Assembly (NCBI GenBank): GCA_003049465.1
Contig: PYSS01000023.1
Location: 1-64,000 of the forward strand
Direction of reading: 5' to 3'
DNA from: Magnaporthiopsis rhizophila
Lineage: Eukaryota > Ascomycota > Sordariomycetes > Magnaporthales > Magnaporthaceae
DNA: 64,000 nucleotides
Shown here: in pieces, positions 22,526-33,116 of the stretch
How positions within the stretch are numbered: position 1 is the stretch's first letter
How the letters are laid out: each line of letters opens with the position of its first letter
Made by a program: the position numbers and the translations under genes
The notes under the pieces: generated by a model
What the model saw: only the letters and a program-made list of their open reading frames with translations
Databases searched by the model: none
Told to the model about the DNA's origin: nothing

Positions 22526-24808
22526 ATGGCGTTCCACCAGCCGACCACGCGGCAGTCTCTCAACCGGGCACCGGCTGCCCCGGCCGGCCTCCAACATGAC
22601 AACAGCCCTCAGGTCGGCGGGCTGTCCGTGGCCACCGACTCACAACATGTCGCCTCACCAACTGCAGCAGCCGGCGGTGGCGTTGCCGAGTCCCAGACCT
22701 GGGTCCTTTTCTCGCCCGCCGACGACTCGGCGACCACGACCACGTCCGTCTCCTACCTCAGCTCTGTTCTCCAAGGCGACTCCTCGGCAGAGCGTACCCC
22801 GGGGCGCTCGCACGTAAGCGAGATCGGGAGCGGCGACACCGTCGCTCGATCCAACGCCAACTCGGCCCCGCTGAACTCGGCGGTCCCCTCGGTCCTGTCG
22901 GGCTCAGCGCTGTCGATTCAGGAGGAGGATGCGGAGCTCGACGTCCTCGACAGCCACCTGCCCGAGTTCCGCCAGGGCCTGCTTGGGTTACACCAACAAC
23001 ATCGGCATGCCGGCGGCGGCTATACGCACGCAGCGACGGCATCACCGCCTCCCATCCCAGTCCTTCCCACACACGATGGCCTAGGCTCCTTTAGGCTGAG
23101 CACCCCCGCACCCGGGGCGGGGGTGGACGACGTGCAGATGCAGGAGCACATATACTCGTTCGAGCGGTTCAACCCGCGGCGGGTGAAGCGGCGGCGCGAG
23201 AGCCTGGATCTGGCGCGGCTGGAGGTCGAGATGGCGGCGGCGACGGCCGCCGCGGGCGGGTCTGCCGAGGCCGAGCGTCACCGCCGCATCGAGGCCTGGC
23301 GCCAGGAGCAGAGCTTGCTGCTGCTCGAGGCCATCCGGCGGGAGACGAGGCGGAGGCGCCAGCACACGGCCGCCCCGCAAATGCGGCGGCGCGATTCTGG
23401 AGGCACATCGGATGCCTCCGCCGCGGTGGCTGCTGTGCCCGCCGCGGATGAACTGCTGGCCTCGCTTGGGAGCTCTGCTGCTGCTGCTGCTGCATCGCAC
23501 GCAGGCGATGTGCCCATGGCGGGGACAGAGTGGCACGAGCAGGACGCCGGGATTCCTAGTGGCGGCTCCGAGGCACCAGGCGACGAGAAGGAGGGATATC
23601 TGAGCCGGTTTACGCGTAAAGTCATCCGCGACCTGCTGGGAATCGACGACAATCTGCTTGCCGTCCTGCTCGGAGAGGCTCTGGCGGAGGAGCAAGTCGA
23701 AAGTCGGCAAACCCAGCAGCAGCAGCAGGAGGAAGATGACCTTTCTTCGACGCCTAAGGCATCAATGGTCGGTTTGTCGGCCCTCATGCGGGGTAGCAAG
23801 GAGTCATCGGGTGCGACTCACCCTGATGACTCTTCGTCCTCATCTTGGCAGCTCCGGATGCTAGATCGCATCGCGCGGGAGCTTGGTCTCCTGGTGCACC
23901 GCATGTCGACTCACCACCCTGGCGCCTTCGCCGCATACGCACGCCTCACCGAAGACCCGCTGCCCTATGCCGGCCTGCCGGTCATCCCCGAGGCCGAGGT
24001 CGCGACTGCCATCCGGGACGAGGTCCGGTCGCGGCGGCGGTCCTACTCGATGGGTGACCAAGCCAACGCTGAAGATTACATGGATGGCACGGGTAGCAGT
24101 AGCATACCGTCTGCCATGATGCCGCAGTTCAGACCCAGCGTCCCGCGGCATATGCATCACCACGGCGACGGCGGGCACGCCCAGCCCATCCCGATACCCG
24201 GTAGGCAACAACAAGCGCAGCAGCAGGAGCACGTCGAAGGCGGCAGCGGACACCACCCCGCTACGTTTACGCAGCAGGAATGGGAGCAGCAGCTCGACAT
24301 TGGCCTGGTGTTTCGATACCTCCGCTCGCGCTTCGGCTCGTCCTCGGCGTCTTCTTCGCCCTCATCCGCGGCCACGTCCACCGGCGTCTCGCCGCACGTG
24401 AGCCAGGACGCGGCCGCGCGCGCCGCCCGGGTGCGGCTGCACCACCCGCTCGTGGGCCGCAGCGCGCCGCGCAGGAACAACAGCGGCGGTACCACGGCGA
24501 TGACGACGACGACGGGGGTGATGACGTCGTCGTCGTCCTTGTCGGCGGCAGCCCCTCATCATCACCAGGCCGCCGCCGCCCCCGCGGTCGCCGCGGTGCT
24601 GCACACGCGCCAGCGGTCGTCGAGCTGCGCCAGCCAGCAGAGCCCGAGGTCCCGCAGGTCCGCGGTTACGAGGCGGAGCGGCAGCTTCAGCGTCGCCTCG
24701 GCGGCGTCGCGGCACTCGAGTCGCCACTACTGGGACATTGGCGGCTCCGTGGGCACTGGGAGCATCATTGCCAGCGTGGGGCCGATGGGCAGCTGGGGTG
24801 AAGTGTAA
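22526..24808 (+). CDS. Fungal-specific low-complexity protein, 760 aa
   Basis: One uninterrupted exon starting at an ATG in good context (AAAATGGC). Most of the chain is disordered and rich in Ser, Ala, Gln and His (poly-Ala near residue 325, a Gln run near 395). Three segments look ordered: a basic helix at about 215-285 (FERFNPRRVKRRRESLDLAR and following), a helical region at about 355-495 (SRFTRKVIRDLLGIDDNLLA, then LRMLDRIARELGLLVHRMS), and an Arg/Ser-rich C-terminus ending YWDIGGSVGTGSIIASVGPM-GSWGEV. The last motif is one I associate with conserved Sordariomycete hypothetical proteins. The basic segment could be a nuclear localisation signal. No enzyme or known DNA-binding domain is visible, so no function is assigned. 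Confidence 0.8.
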   Translation: MAFHQPTTRQSLNRAPAAPAGLQHDNSPQVGGLSVATDSQHVASPTAAAGGGVAESQTWVLFSPADDSATTTTSVSYLSSVLQGDSSAERTPGRSHVSEIGSGDTVARSNANSAPLNSAVPSVLSGSALSIQEEDAELDVLDSHLPEFRQGLLGLHQQHRHAGGGYTHAATASPPPIPVLPTHDGLGSFRLSTPAPGAGVDDVQMQEHIYSFERFNPRRVKRRRESLDLARLEVEMAAATAAAGGSAEAERHRRIEAWRQEQSLLLLEAIRRETRRRRQHTAAPQMRRRDSGGTSDASAAVAAVPAADELLASLGSSAAAAAASHAGDVPMAGTEWHEQDAGIPSGGSEAPGDEKEGYLSRFTRKVIRDLLGIDDNLLAVLLGEALAEEQVESRQTQQQQQEEDDLSSTPKASMVGLSALMRGSKESSGATHPDDSSSSSWQLRMLDRIARELGLLVHRMSTHHPGAFAAYARLTEDPLPYAGLPVIPEAEVATAIRDEVRSRRRSYSMGDQANAEDYMDGTGSSSIPSAMMPQFRPSVPRHMHHHGDGGHAQPIPIPGRQQQAQQQEHVEGGSGHHPATFTQQEWEQQLDIGLVFRYLRSRFGSSSASSSPSSAATSTGVSPHVSQDAAARAARVRLHHPLVGRSAPRRNNSGGTTAMTTTTGVMTSSSSLSAAAPHHHQAAAAPAVAAVLHTRQRSSSCASQQSPRSRRSAVTRRSGSFSVASAASRHSSRHYWDIGGSVGTGSIIASVGPMGSWGEV

Positions 24809-26547
24809 ATGGGGATGTGGGTTGTCGTTGGGATCATGTGTTTTTTCTGTTATTTCTTTTCTATTCTTTGGGGTTCGTCAACATCGCCGCTTATTTTGGG
24901 ATATTTATTATCTTGCCGCACATCTCTGCTCTATACTTCCAGCAAGTCGCCATTGCGCAAGGCTGCATATATCAGGCGTTTCTTGGTATACATCTATCTG
25001 TTTACCTTTTACTTTTCACTCATATCTAGCAGGCATCTGGGATCATCTATCCGGATACTATTAGAACACGCGAGATCGCTTTATGGATACTGAAATAACA
25101 GTTTTTAACGTGGTACTTGCATCTGATCACTGGACCACATGGACGCGGATAATATATTTTCTCTTTTCTTTTTTTCGGAGACTTTGAGCTGGGCGCAACT
25201 GACGCGGACGGCATCCATTCTTGCTAATCTGGGTCACATTGCGCGTGCTGCGTCCCACAAGGGCGTGATGTTAGGTGGCCTTCTTGCGTGTCACAGTAGT
25301 AGAGCGCGGGCGTGAATATCTACATCCAAGACCACAAGGCGGAGAGGTGACAATGCCATGTCTCAAAACGGGCGCCTAACCATTTGAGTCGACTCTTTTC
25401 ACCTTATTGCTTGTGCGAGGCGGACGCACCACAGGGGATGGATTATGGCCCGATTCCAATCCCACGAGGCGGGCAAAACATGACAGGCGGCAATCATGCG
25501 ACCTGAGCAGCCCTGGTCCATGTCTGGTCTTCGAAACTCTCAAAAAAGACGGGGCGGCTTCTTGCCCGTTCCCCGTGCGCGTGAACGCGGCACGAGTCCG
25601 GGGACGGGAGGCTCCCAAGCTCCAAAGTCACTTGCCGTGCGGCGGCTCGAGCGTTTGTACCGCCGTCACGCTGTTGGAGTCGCTGCAGAATCCCGCCGAG
25701 GGACTTTGGCTGCCGCGTCGCGTCGGGGTGGGCGTTGAGGGGTTTGAACAGGGCATTTCTGGGCCAATGAGATGGTGTCCTCCCCTTAGTCATGGAGCGC
25801 TCAGACCAGTTCTGATGGGGTTTGTAACTCGGCCCCCACGACCCGACTTGACTCCACACGGCGGCTCCTCGTTGCCCGACGGGACGCCTCACTTTCCTGC
25901 ATCCCCGGCGCTCTCTCCATTTGTCGCAAAAGCACTGAGCTGAGCTACCCTCGCCGCCCTTGAACGACCGAACAAGGGCGTCCGCCTGCACAAGGCAGTC
26001 GTCACCCGTGATCCGCATATTCGTCGCTTGCTTCCGTCATCCGCATCCAATTCGCTTCTAGCAGGCTTTTCTTTTTCCCCTTTTGCGAGTATAAATACCT
26101 GCCCCGCCCCCTGACCCGTCGCTGGCAATCGTCTCGACACCTCTTGCGACCAAGCTGCGCGCGCCTGGTCAGTTTTACTTCTCTTCTTCTTGTTGCGCAT
26201 ATTTGCCTGCGTTTACCCGTCTTGTGTGTCTGCCATGGAATGCCGGGGCTGGGTCGCACAAGACTGCGCCGGCCGGATTGCGCTTTACTGACAGCTCGCG
26301 CAGCCCCTGATGCGCTGTTAGGGAGTAACCTTGGCCTTGGTTGCGCGCGACCTAGGACTGCCGCGCTCGCTCGCTCTGCTGGATGCCCGGCGTCGCACGC
26401 AGCGTTTCGATCCGAGGCTGTCGCCGACCCCCTCGGTGGCTGCGAGTCCGGGCTAGGCTCCCCTGTGGCGACCCGAACGCCGTCCATTATACATATCGCA
26501 ACAATACCCCCATCCCAAGGAAATGACATCCGTCCCGGACCGACCCA
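24809..26547. other. Intergenic region between two large hypothetical genes
   Basis: Probable 3' untranslated region of the 760-aa gene to about 25.1 kb (AT-rich), then GC-richer DNA without a supportable gene. From about 26.1 kb onward it is most likely the transcribed leader of the 1,122-aa gene. Confidence 0.5.
26090..26097 (+). promoter_or_regulatory. TATA box for the 1,122-aa gene
   Basis: TATAAATA follows a pyrimidine-rich stretch (CTTTTCTTTTTCCCCTTTTG) and lies about 450 bp before the ATG at 26548. It would put the transcription start near 26.12 kb and give a leader of roughly 420 nt. The assignment rests on sequence and position only. Confidence 0.4.
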
Positions 26548-29500
26548 ATGGCCGCCCCTCCGTTCGATAATCCCCTCCCCGACCTTTCGCACAACCCCTT
26601 GTTCTTTGACATCTACACCGATGGCGCCGTCGCCGTCCCGGCCCCGATCCTCCCTGGCGGGCCATGCGGCTTCGTTGACCTCACACCCGGGGCTAATGGC
26701 GCCAGGTGCGGTTGCCGCCGCTTCTGGAGCAGGCCGCCTTCGGCCGCCACCCAGGTGAGGGCTTTCCAGGAGTCGCCCGGCCCAGACCAGGCCTACTGGT
26801 GCATGTGCTCGCACCACGCGTGCTACCATGAGGATGTCCAGGCGGCCCAGACACCCGTCGTGGCCCCGGCCGCCGCCACCCCGTCTGCTGTATTCGCCGC
26901 CGGCCAGGAGAACGAGAGGCCAAAGGGAAGCCGGGAGCCCTTGACCCCAGTCCAGGACCTGGCCCCATTTCAGACGCCCAGCACCGCCGCCGGCCTCGGC
27001 ATGTCGATGGACCTTCCTGGATTTGATTTTGGACGCCCCTCGTTCACCACCGCCGTCGCGGATTACGCGCCTGGCGCATTCGCCCCACCTTCTTCCGATG
27101 GCCACGGCGCCAACCAGGCTCCCACCACATCGGCTCACCACCAGGACCCTCCACCCTCTCTGCCGGATACGCTGGTCTGGGCAAACGTTCCTCAGCCCAA
27201 CAGCAGTGGAGCTCCATCAGGCCTGCCCCCAATACCATCCCAGTGCCTTAGGTCTCAATCACCCTCAACCACCGCATCTAGCCAGTTAAGGTATCTGAGG
27301 CCGTTTGCTGGCAAAGGCCTACATACGTTAAAAGGAAAGGATCTTGCGGGTCCCAATATTCCTGCGGGTGACGCCAATCGCCCGCAAGGCTCTTGCCCCC
27401 TTGACCCCGACGCCACCATCCCGAATACACAGGCGTCGCCCCAGGAGCATATCGCGGTACCGGCTGCCCCAACGCCGAAGGGAGCCAGGTCGCAGAGCTT
27501 CGGCCCCAGACCTCAGCACTCTTCGGCGAGACTTGACCACGAAGCGGTGCGAAGCCTCAAGGATGCTCTGAGCGGACATGGGCAGCGCCTCGACAAGCTA
27601 GAGAACCCCTCCTTCTCGGTTGCCGGCCACGAGGACTGTGGTGACAAGCACGACCACACAGATCTCAGGGTGACGGAACTGGAAACCCGCGTTGAGGAGG
27701 TGGAGAAGCGCCTGAACGACGACAACAGCACTGTGGTCAGCATGCGGCGCGAAGACGGAAACGCCAGTGTCATATCTGAATCTGTGCATGCCTTCTCGGA
27801 CCGCCAAATCTACAGCCAGCTGCAGGAGCTTCAGGCGCAAGTCAACAAGCTCCAGGCCTCGTCGCTACCCACATACAACTCGCCTTGGGAGCTCGAGGTT
27901 GTCATTCTGCCTTTCTGTCTCAAAGGTGTTTGGATGCCGGCGCACGATTTCCAAAGCCAGCGACCGTCGGGCGCTGCCCCGTGGGACGCCAACGGTGACG
28001 AGTGGACGCAGATGCCTAATACCCTCAGCAGGCAGACGCCGGATCCGACGTCGCCGTACATGGTGGATTGGCTAGACCAATCGTCTTCGTCCACGTGGCT
28101 GCTGCCTCGCGCGTGTGCCCCTGGGCGTGTCATCGATAATCGCCTCAGGAGCCGCGGGCTTATCAGGACCCTATCAGTCAAGGGCTCCGATGCCCGCAGT
28201 GTCCACCTCGCCATGGTGGAAGCGTTCAGCAATGTGCTGCAGATCCTCGATGCGGGCACAGCAGCGCACCCCCCGTCGCCGCTGGTCAGCGCCAAGCTGG
28301 GGCGGTTCTTGGGGCTGAGCCAGCCATGGGTGCCGCTGCGGAAGCTGCACAAGGACTCGCGCCTGCGGTTCCTTTCGCCAGCCGAGATGCTAACGCCGAC
28401 GCTCTGGGATGTGGGGTTTCTGTCCTCCAGTGTCGTCATGAAGGCGACTGGCATGCACCGCCTGTACGTCACGCAGCCCGAGGCGTATTTGCAAGATAAC
28501 CATGCGGGGAGGGATGGCGCCTGGTCATGGCAGCGGCTGAGGGAGCTTGGCCGTATCTGCCCTGACTCCCAAAGCTCCTCAGCCAGCACCGTGGATACGT
28601 CTTTTGAGGCCAACGAGGAGTGCTGGCAGTGGCACGACAGACTGGACGAGCCACCAACAGCGCCTTCCCCGGAACTCGGCGTCCAACAAGGGCAAGGCAG
28701 CGCAGCCATTGCCAACAAGTCAAGATCGACAGCGGCGTCATCGTCTCAGGCGTTCTACACGGCAGAGTCACCAAACACTGCCCGCGGTAAGAGCCCGGTT
28801 CTTACGAGAGACCAGCGGAGGGGATCGCGGCCCCCTCATCTGCGGACGACGTCGGTGCCGGCCGGTGGGGTGCCATTGGTATCTTCCCCTGGCTCAGGAA
28901 GCCAGCCAAGAAAAGCGCGAGGGTTGTCTTATACCAGCGCATCCAAGTCAAGTCCGTTTGAGAGGCGACCATCCCCGTTTGTCCCAGGCCCCAGCCGGCC
29001 GAGCCCGCGATTGCAGATGGCCTCTGCCATGGTCTCGAAGCGTCGGCGTAGCGGTGGCGGTGCAGGTGGGTCAGGGCGTTCGCCAAGCGTGCGACAACGA
29101 AACACGCCTCGGTGGAGCACCGTGAGCTTCAGCAGAAGCCCCAGCGTCGCCCCTCGCAATATGTCAGCCGCGCCCGAGGATCAGCGGATGCGTGGGACGA
29201 CGCCATTTTGCTATGCGACGCCGTACAGCACTGCGCCTCCAGACGGCCCGCGGGGTGGTGACTACGCTGGGCGGGCAACGTCGGCTGGCCCGTCTGCACG
29301 ACCTCACAAGGGCGGACTCAGACCGGCCGGTATGCCCTGTAATGATGCCGACAACAACGACGATGACGACGACGACGACATGGACTATGAAAACTACGAC
29401 GATGACCACGGCAGCGGGTCCGAAGACCTCGACATGATGAGCCACGGGTTTGATTTCTTTGGTGACGAGAACGTCAACGTGTACGAAGACTTTTCCGGCG

Positions 29501-29916
29501 ATGAAGACGAGAACGACGAGAACGCCAAGGGCGGCGGTTCAAGTCGACGACGCCGGTCGGGGGGTGCGCCCGAGTCACAGGAGCAGCCTGAAGCCCAGCT
29601 GAACCCGGAAGACGAACCGTGGCCGGGGATTGAGGACATCATGTCTGACGGTGAGAACGTGGACCCAGCCAGGCACTCTTCGAGCGACGAGGCCGGGGTT
29701 GTTGTCGAGCTGAACAACATCGGAGAGGATGCCGCCAGCGACGTTAGCAGCCAGCCTTCGGAGTATCCCAGCACACAAAGGGCCTGGCACATGCAGGAGG
29801 CAGGTTTCGGCGGTGGTGGTAGCAGCCATGGCGGGCGCCGCAGCGATCCGGGGCCCGGCGTCGGATTTACGATACACGAAGACGACGACGCCGGGGGCGG
29901 TCCGATGCGTTGGTGA
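26548..29916 (+). CDS. Conserved fungal protein of unknown function, 1,122 aa
   Basis: A single long exon from an ATG with no in-frame ATG upstream. Residues 40-95 hold a Cys/His cluster: C40, CGC at 54-56, then WCMCSHHACYHE at 84-95, suggestive of a small metal-binding module. A long Pro/Ser-rich disordered region follows. Residues about 330-440 form a coiled coil (TELETRVEEVEKRLNDD, then SQLQELQAQVNKLQ). A probable globular domain spans about 445-680 (ELEVVILPFCLKGVWMPAHD, RACAPGRVIDNRLRSRGLIR, MLTPTLWDVGFLSSSVVMKA). The C-terminal third is Arg/Ser-rich with a strongly acidic tract (NDDDDDDDMDYENYDDDHG) and a final Gly-rich tail. Coiled coil plus acidic and basic low-complexity regions suggest a nuclear scaffold or regulator, but that is inference; I do not recognise the globular domain. 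Confidence 0.8.
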   Translation: MAAPPFDNPLPDLSHNPLFFDIYTDGAVAVPAPILPGGPCGFVDLTPGANGARCGCRRFWSRPPSAATQVRAFQESPGPDQAYWCMCSHHACYHEDVQAAQTPVVAPAAATPSAVFAAGQENERPKGSREPLTPVQDLAPFQTPSTAAGLGMSMDLPGFDFGRPSFTTAVADYAPGAFAPPSSDGHGANQAPTTSAHHQDPPPSLPDTLVWANVPQPNSSGAPSGLPPIPSQCLRSQSPSTTASSQLRYLRPFAGKGLHTLKGKDLAGPNIPAGDANRPQGSCPLDPDATIPNTQASPQEHIAVPAAPTPKGARSQSFGPRPQHSSARLDHEAVRSLKDALSGHGQRLDKLENPSFSVAGHEDCGDKHDHTDLRVTELETRVEEVEKRLNDDNSTVVSMRREDGNASVISESVHAFSDRQIYSQLQELQAQVNKLQASSLPTYNSPWELEVVILPFCLKGVWMPAHDFQSQRPSGAAPWDANGDEWTQMPNTLSRQTPDPTSPYMVDWLDQSSSSTWLLPRACAPGRVIDNRLRSRGLIRTLSVKGSDARSVHLAMVEAFSNVLQILDAGTAAHPPSPLVSAKLGRFLGLSQPWVPLRKLHKDSRLRFLSPAEMLTPTLWDVGFLSSSVVMKATGMHRLYVTQPEAYLQDNHAGRDGAWSWQRLRELGRICPDSQSSSASTVDTSFEANEECWQWHDRLDEPPTAPSPELGVQQGQGSAAIANKSRSTAASSSQAFYTAESPNTARGKSPVLTRDQRRGSRPPHLRTTSVPAGGVPLVSSPGSGSQPRKARGLSYTSASKSSPFERRPSPFVPGPSRPSPRLQMASAMVSKRRRSGGGAGGSGRSPSVRQRNTPRWSTVSFSRSPSVAPRNMSAAPEDQRMRGTTPFCYATPYSTAPPDGPRGGDYAGRATSAGPSARPHKGGLRPAGMPCNDADNNDDDDDDDMDYENYDDDHGSGSEDLDMMSHGFDFFGDENVNVYEDFSGDEDENDENAKGGGSSRRRRSGGAPESQEQPEAQLNPEDEPWPGIEDIMSDGENVDPARHSSSDEAGVVVELNNIGEDAASDVSSQPSEYPSTQRAWHMQEAGFGGGGSSHGGRRSDPGPGVGFTIHEDDDAGGGPMRW

Positions 29917-31187
29917 TGTGGCAGGGCGCACTGGAGCCCGGACACGCGTCACCCGGTGCTGTGGGCTTGGCGGCGGACGCCCAGTTGGATATAATCTTGT
30001 CTCACCTCCATTCATTTACCTCGGTCTATATCTTCTTGGATCCCCTAGTCTTCTCTTCCTGTACAGAGCATTATACTTTATGTTCTTCTTCTTGGGTTGC
30101 TATCTGATTTTATCTCGTTTTATTTTGGCATATACGGAATACGAGCGGGCGTTTGGGGTAAATAGCGTTTCGTTTTGTCGATATCTCCAAGTCTCCTTGA
30201 AGACGGCGCGGGAACATGGTACCGAAAGACGTTAGAAAAATCTCCTCGTGTCACCAGCGGCCCCCGATAGATGCTTAATGACCTAATGGAGAGCCCCCGG
30301 CATTGATGGTGCGTAGACAAATATGGTATCCTGTTCGTCCCTGTGCGGAAGGAAACTCAGCCCACGGGGATTGGCGCGGCTAAATCGGAGAGAGGTATTG
30401 GGATGTCAGTTGGCCGTGTTTGAAATACTTGGTCTGCGCAACTGCCGTAGCGACGTGGCCGACAGCCGGGCGATCTCTTTTTCCTCCAGTCATGACGCTT
30501 TTTATTCTGTCCCTTGGGACCTCTCCGTGCGCCTCCTCAGTGAGCTCCCGATGCCCACATAAAAGACGAACCAAGACAGGGGTATCGAGGTTCTCATGTT
30601 TATGATGGTATGATTTTGTCGAGCGGCCACTTCTATTCGCCCACCGGGGTATTAGGCGGGAGCGGTCCTTTGCCTGGCAGCATTTTATCCCGGGCCTTGG
30701 CATCCCGGCACCTTTCCCGTATTGAGCGGGCGCAGGCTCCCCTGCCGATGTGGGGGAGCAGGCTGTGGTAAAGAGGCAGGGAGGAACCAGGGGGAAGATT
30801 TTCGGGAGGGAGGAAACACGCCGTTGTCATTGTTACTACAGCCATACAGCAGGAGAGGAAAAACGAAAACGCATGACCGGTTTGGTTATTGATTGAGATG
30901 GGGCGCATGATTGCCGGCTCTCCGCCTTCACGATTGCCGTGAGATAATAGCCATATTGATACCAGGAAAACGAGTATACATCCCCGAAGGGGCGGCGGCC
31001 ATGGGGATTGCGATGGGTGCCCGGGCGGCCGGACGGGAGGGAGGGATCGCTGAATAGAAAGCACATTTAAAGCGAGCTGGCAGCCAACCCCTGGTATCCG
31101 TTCCCATCAACTAGCAAGCCACTTGTCTAACTAAGTACTTGCATACCTAGGTATCTAGCTTGATACTCATCGTACCGCACCAATAAA
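29917..31187. other. Intergenic region upstream of the CE15 esterase gene
   Basis: The first 300 bases are the 3' end of the 1,122-aa gene. The rest should hold the promoter of the secreted esterase. The last 60 bases before the ATG at 31188 are AT-rich, with CTAACTAAG and CCTAGGTATCTAG. I saw no clear TATA box and no convincing gene. Confidence 0.5.
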
Positions 31188-32414
31188 ATGCTCGTCCAGC
31201 TCGCTGCCCTCGTGCTGGCCGGCACGGCAGCAGCCATCCCGGCGTCGGAGATCTTCGGCGGCTTGTGGAGGCGGCAGTCGTGCTCGGTCATGTCCAACTA
31301 CCCGACGGTCAACGAGCGGCAGCTGCCGGACCCGTGGAAGATCACGAGCACCAGCAAGGCGGTGGCGTCCGAGGCCGACTGGATGTGCCGGCAGGAGGAG
31401 ATGAGCAAGCAGCTGCAGCAATACGTGCTGGGCGACTTCCCGCCGCCCCCCAGCTCGCTGACGGCGACCGTGTCGGGCAACACCCTGAGCATCACCATCA
31501 AGGTGGGCAGCAACACCAAGACGCTCTCTGTCGGATTCACTCGGCCATCGAGCGGTGGGACGACCGGCGGCGCCGCCATCATCGGCATCGGCGGCATCTC
31601 GATCCCCGTGCCTGCCGGCGTGGGACGCATCAACTTTGGCAACGACGCCTGCGCGGCGCAGATGAACCCGCGCAGCCACGGGACCGGCTGGTTCTTTGAC
31701 CTGCACGGCCGCGACCACAGCGCCGGCGCCACGACGGCCTGGGCCTGGTGCGTGGGCCGCATCGTCGACGCGCTCGAGAAGCTGGGGCCCGCGGCCACCG
31801 GCATCGACCCGAAGCGCCTGGGCGTGTCGGGCTGCAGCCGCAACGGCAAGGGCGCCTTCATCGTCGGGGCGCTCGAGAAGCGCATCGCGCTCACGATCCC
31901 GCAGGAGTCCGGGTCCGGTGGCGCGGCCTGCTGGCGCATCTCGGACTCTGAAAAGGCGAAAGGGAAAAACATCCAGACGGCCAGCCAGATCGTGGGCGAG
32001 AACGCGTGGTTCTCGCCAAAGTTCAACCAGTACACGAGCCGGACCACCTCGATCCCCGCCGACCACCACTTCCTGGCCGCCCTGGTGGCGCCCAGGGGCC
32101 TGTTCGTCATCGAGAACGACATCGACTGGCTGGGCCCCGTCAGCACGACCGCCTGCATGAAGGCCGGGCGCCAGATCTACGCCGGCTTGGGCGTGGGGCC
32201 AAACATGGGCTTCTCGCTCGTCGGCGGACACCAGCACTGCCAGTTCCCGTCCGCCACGACGTCGAACCTCAACTCGTACATCAACCGGTTCCTGCTCAAG
32301 ACCAGCACCACCACCGGCAACGTCGAGGTTTCCAAGGCCACGGTCAACATGAACGACTGGGTCAGCAACTGGTCCGCGAGCCCCAAGCTGACAATTACGA
32401 ACCCGGACAAATAG
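31188..32414 (+). CDS. Secreted 4-O-methyl-glucuronoyl methylesterase, CE15
   Basis: A single exon encoding 408 aa. A signal peptide occupies about residues 1-16 (MLVQLAALVLAGTAAA). The mature protein starts near a Cys (C32) typical of CE15 and continues NYPTVNERQLPDPWKI. The catalytic Ser is S217 in GCSRNGKG, the acid is E240 in IPQESGSGG, and the His is H350 in GGHQHCQFP; this Ser-Glu-His arrangement is the one known from Cip2 and StGE2. These enzymes cleave the ester between 4-O-methyl-glucuronic acid of xylan and lignin alcohols. No CBM1 module is present at either end, unlike some relatives. The next plus-strand gene is a GH53 galactanase, suggesting coordinated use in plant-wall breakdown. 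The assignment is strong. Confidence 0.95.
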   Translation: MLVQLAALVLAGTAAAIPASEIFGGLWRRQSCSVMSNYPTVNERQLPDPWKITSTSKAVASEADWMCRQEEMSKQLQQYVLGDFPPPPSSLTATVSGNTLSITIKVGSNTKTLSVGFTRPSSGGTTGGAAIIGIGGISIPVPAGVGRINFGNDACAAQMNPRSHGTGWFFDLHGRDHSAGATTAWAWCVGRIVDALEKLGPAATGIDPKRLGVSGCSRNGKGAFIVGALEKRIALTIPQESGSGGAACWRISDSEKAKGKNIQTASQIVGENAWFSPKFNQYTSRTTSIPADHHFLAALVAPRGLFVIENDIDWLGPVSTTACMKAGRQIYAGLGVGPNMGFSLVGGHQHCQFPSATTSNLNSYINRFLLKTSTTTGNVEVSKATVNMNDWVSNWSASPKLTITNPDK

Positions 32415-32492
32415 GGGGGGATGGCAGAGAGATGAGGCGCTAGGCTTTTGTTCAGCACATGTCCTGGTTCGGATGTCAGGAGGGTTGCAAAG

Positions 32493-32495
<3 letters not shown>

Positions 32496-32523
<28 letters not shown>
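32496..32523 (+). repeat. Uninterrupted poly(T), 28 nt
   Basis: Twenty-eight consecutive T residues, about 80 bp after the stop codon of the CE15 gene. It may be a mononucleotide repeat or the poly(A) tail of a sequence inserted on the minus strand. A near-direct repeat (GTTGCAAAGAG at about 32484 and GTTGCAAGAG at about 32610) flanks the tract and roughly 90 bp after it, which would fit a short target-site duplication, but this may be coincidence. Confidence 0.9.
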
Positions 32524-33114
32524 GGGAGTGTACATACTATGAGTGAGAACAGGGAAATGGCAGGATTTTCGTGGCGGACGGCGCCAAGCAGCATAGCACA
32601 TGCTGATATCTTGTGATTGTTGCAAGAGCCCGTCGTTGGTGCTGGTACTGGCGGCTTTGTCGATGAAAACGCCACCAGCGGCACCAGCAAACAGGCGGAC
32701 GCACACAAGCCCTTTTTTGGAATTGAATTCCGAAGTGTTGATAGGTCCCCTGGGTCGTTGCCATAACCCAGCGTGATCGTATGGGTCCATTAGCTGCCCG
32801 TATTCTCACCACCAGTTTTAATCCCACGGCATGCATTATCAAGAATACGGAAGCGGTCATAAATACACCAGCAGTCAAGCAGCATCTCAATTTTGCCACT
32901 ACGCTCTTTGTCGACGATACACGCTCAATAGCACTACTAACAAGTATGTGGAGCTGGGGGATGAGTAGACCTGCCATGACCCCAGGCCCGGATGGGCGCC
33001 TACGAACATGGCTACCCGCGCCGTTATACATTGCACAAGCAAAAATATCAGCGAACCGCGGGGGGAACTTTTAGTGTTCCAAGCTTCTGAGCCTAATTTT
33101 CCCCTTCTTCGTTT

Positions 33115-33116
<2 letters not shown>

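Noticed and set aside
31167..32708. 513-codon open frame antisense to the CE15 gene
   Set aside because: It exists because C/G-ending codons of the esterase suppress stops on the opposite strand. The sense frame has a signal peptide and catalytic triad; the antisense product has none.
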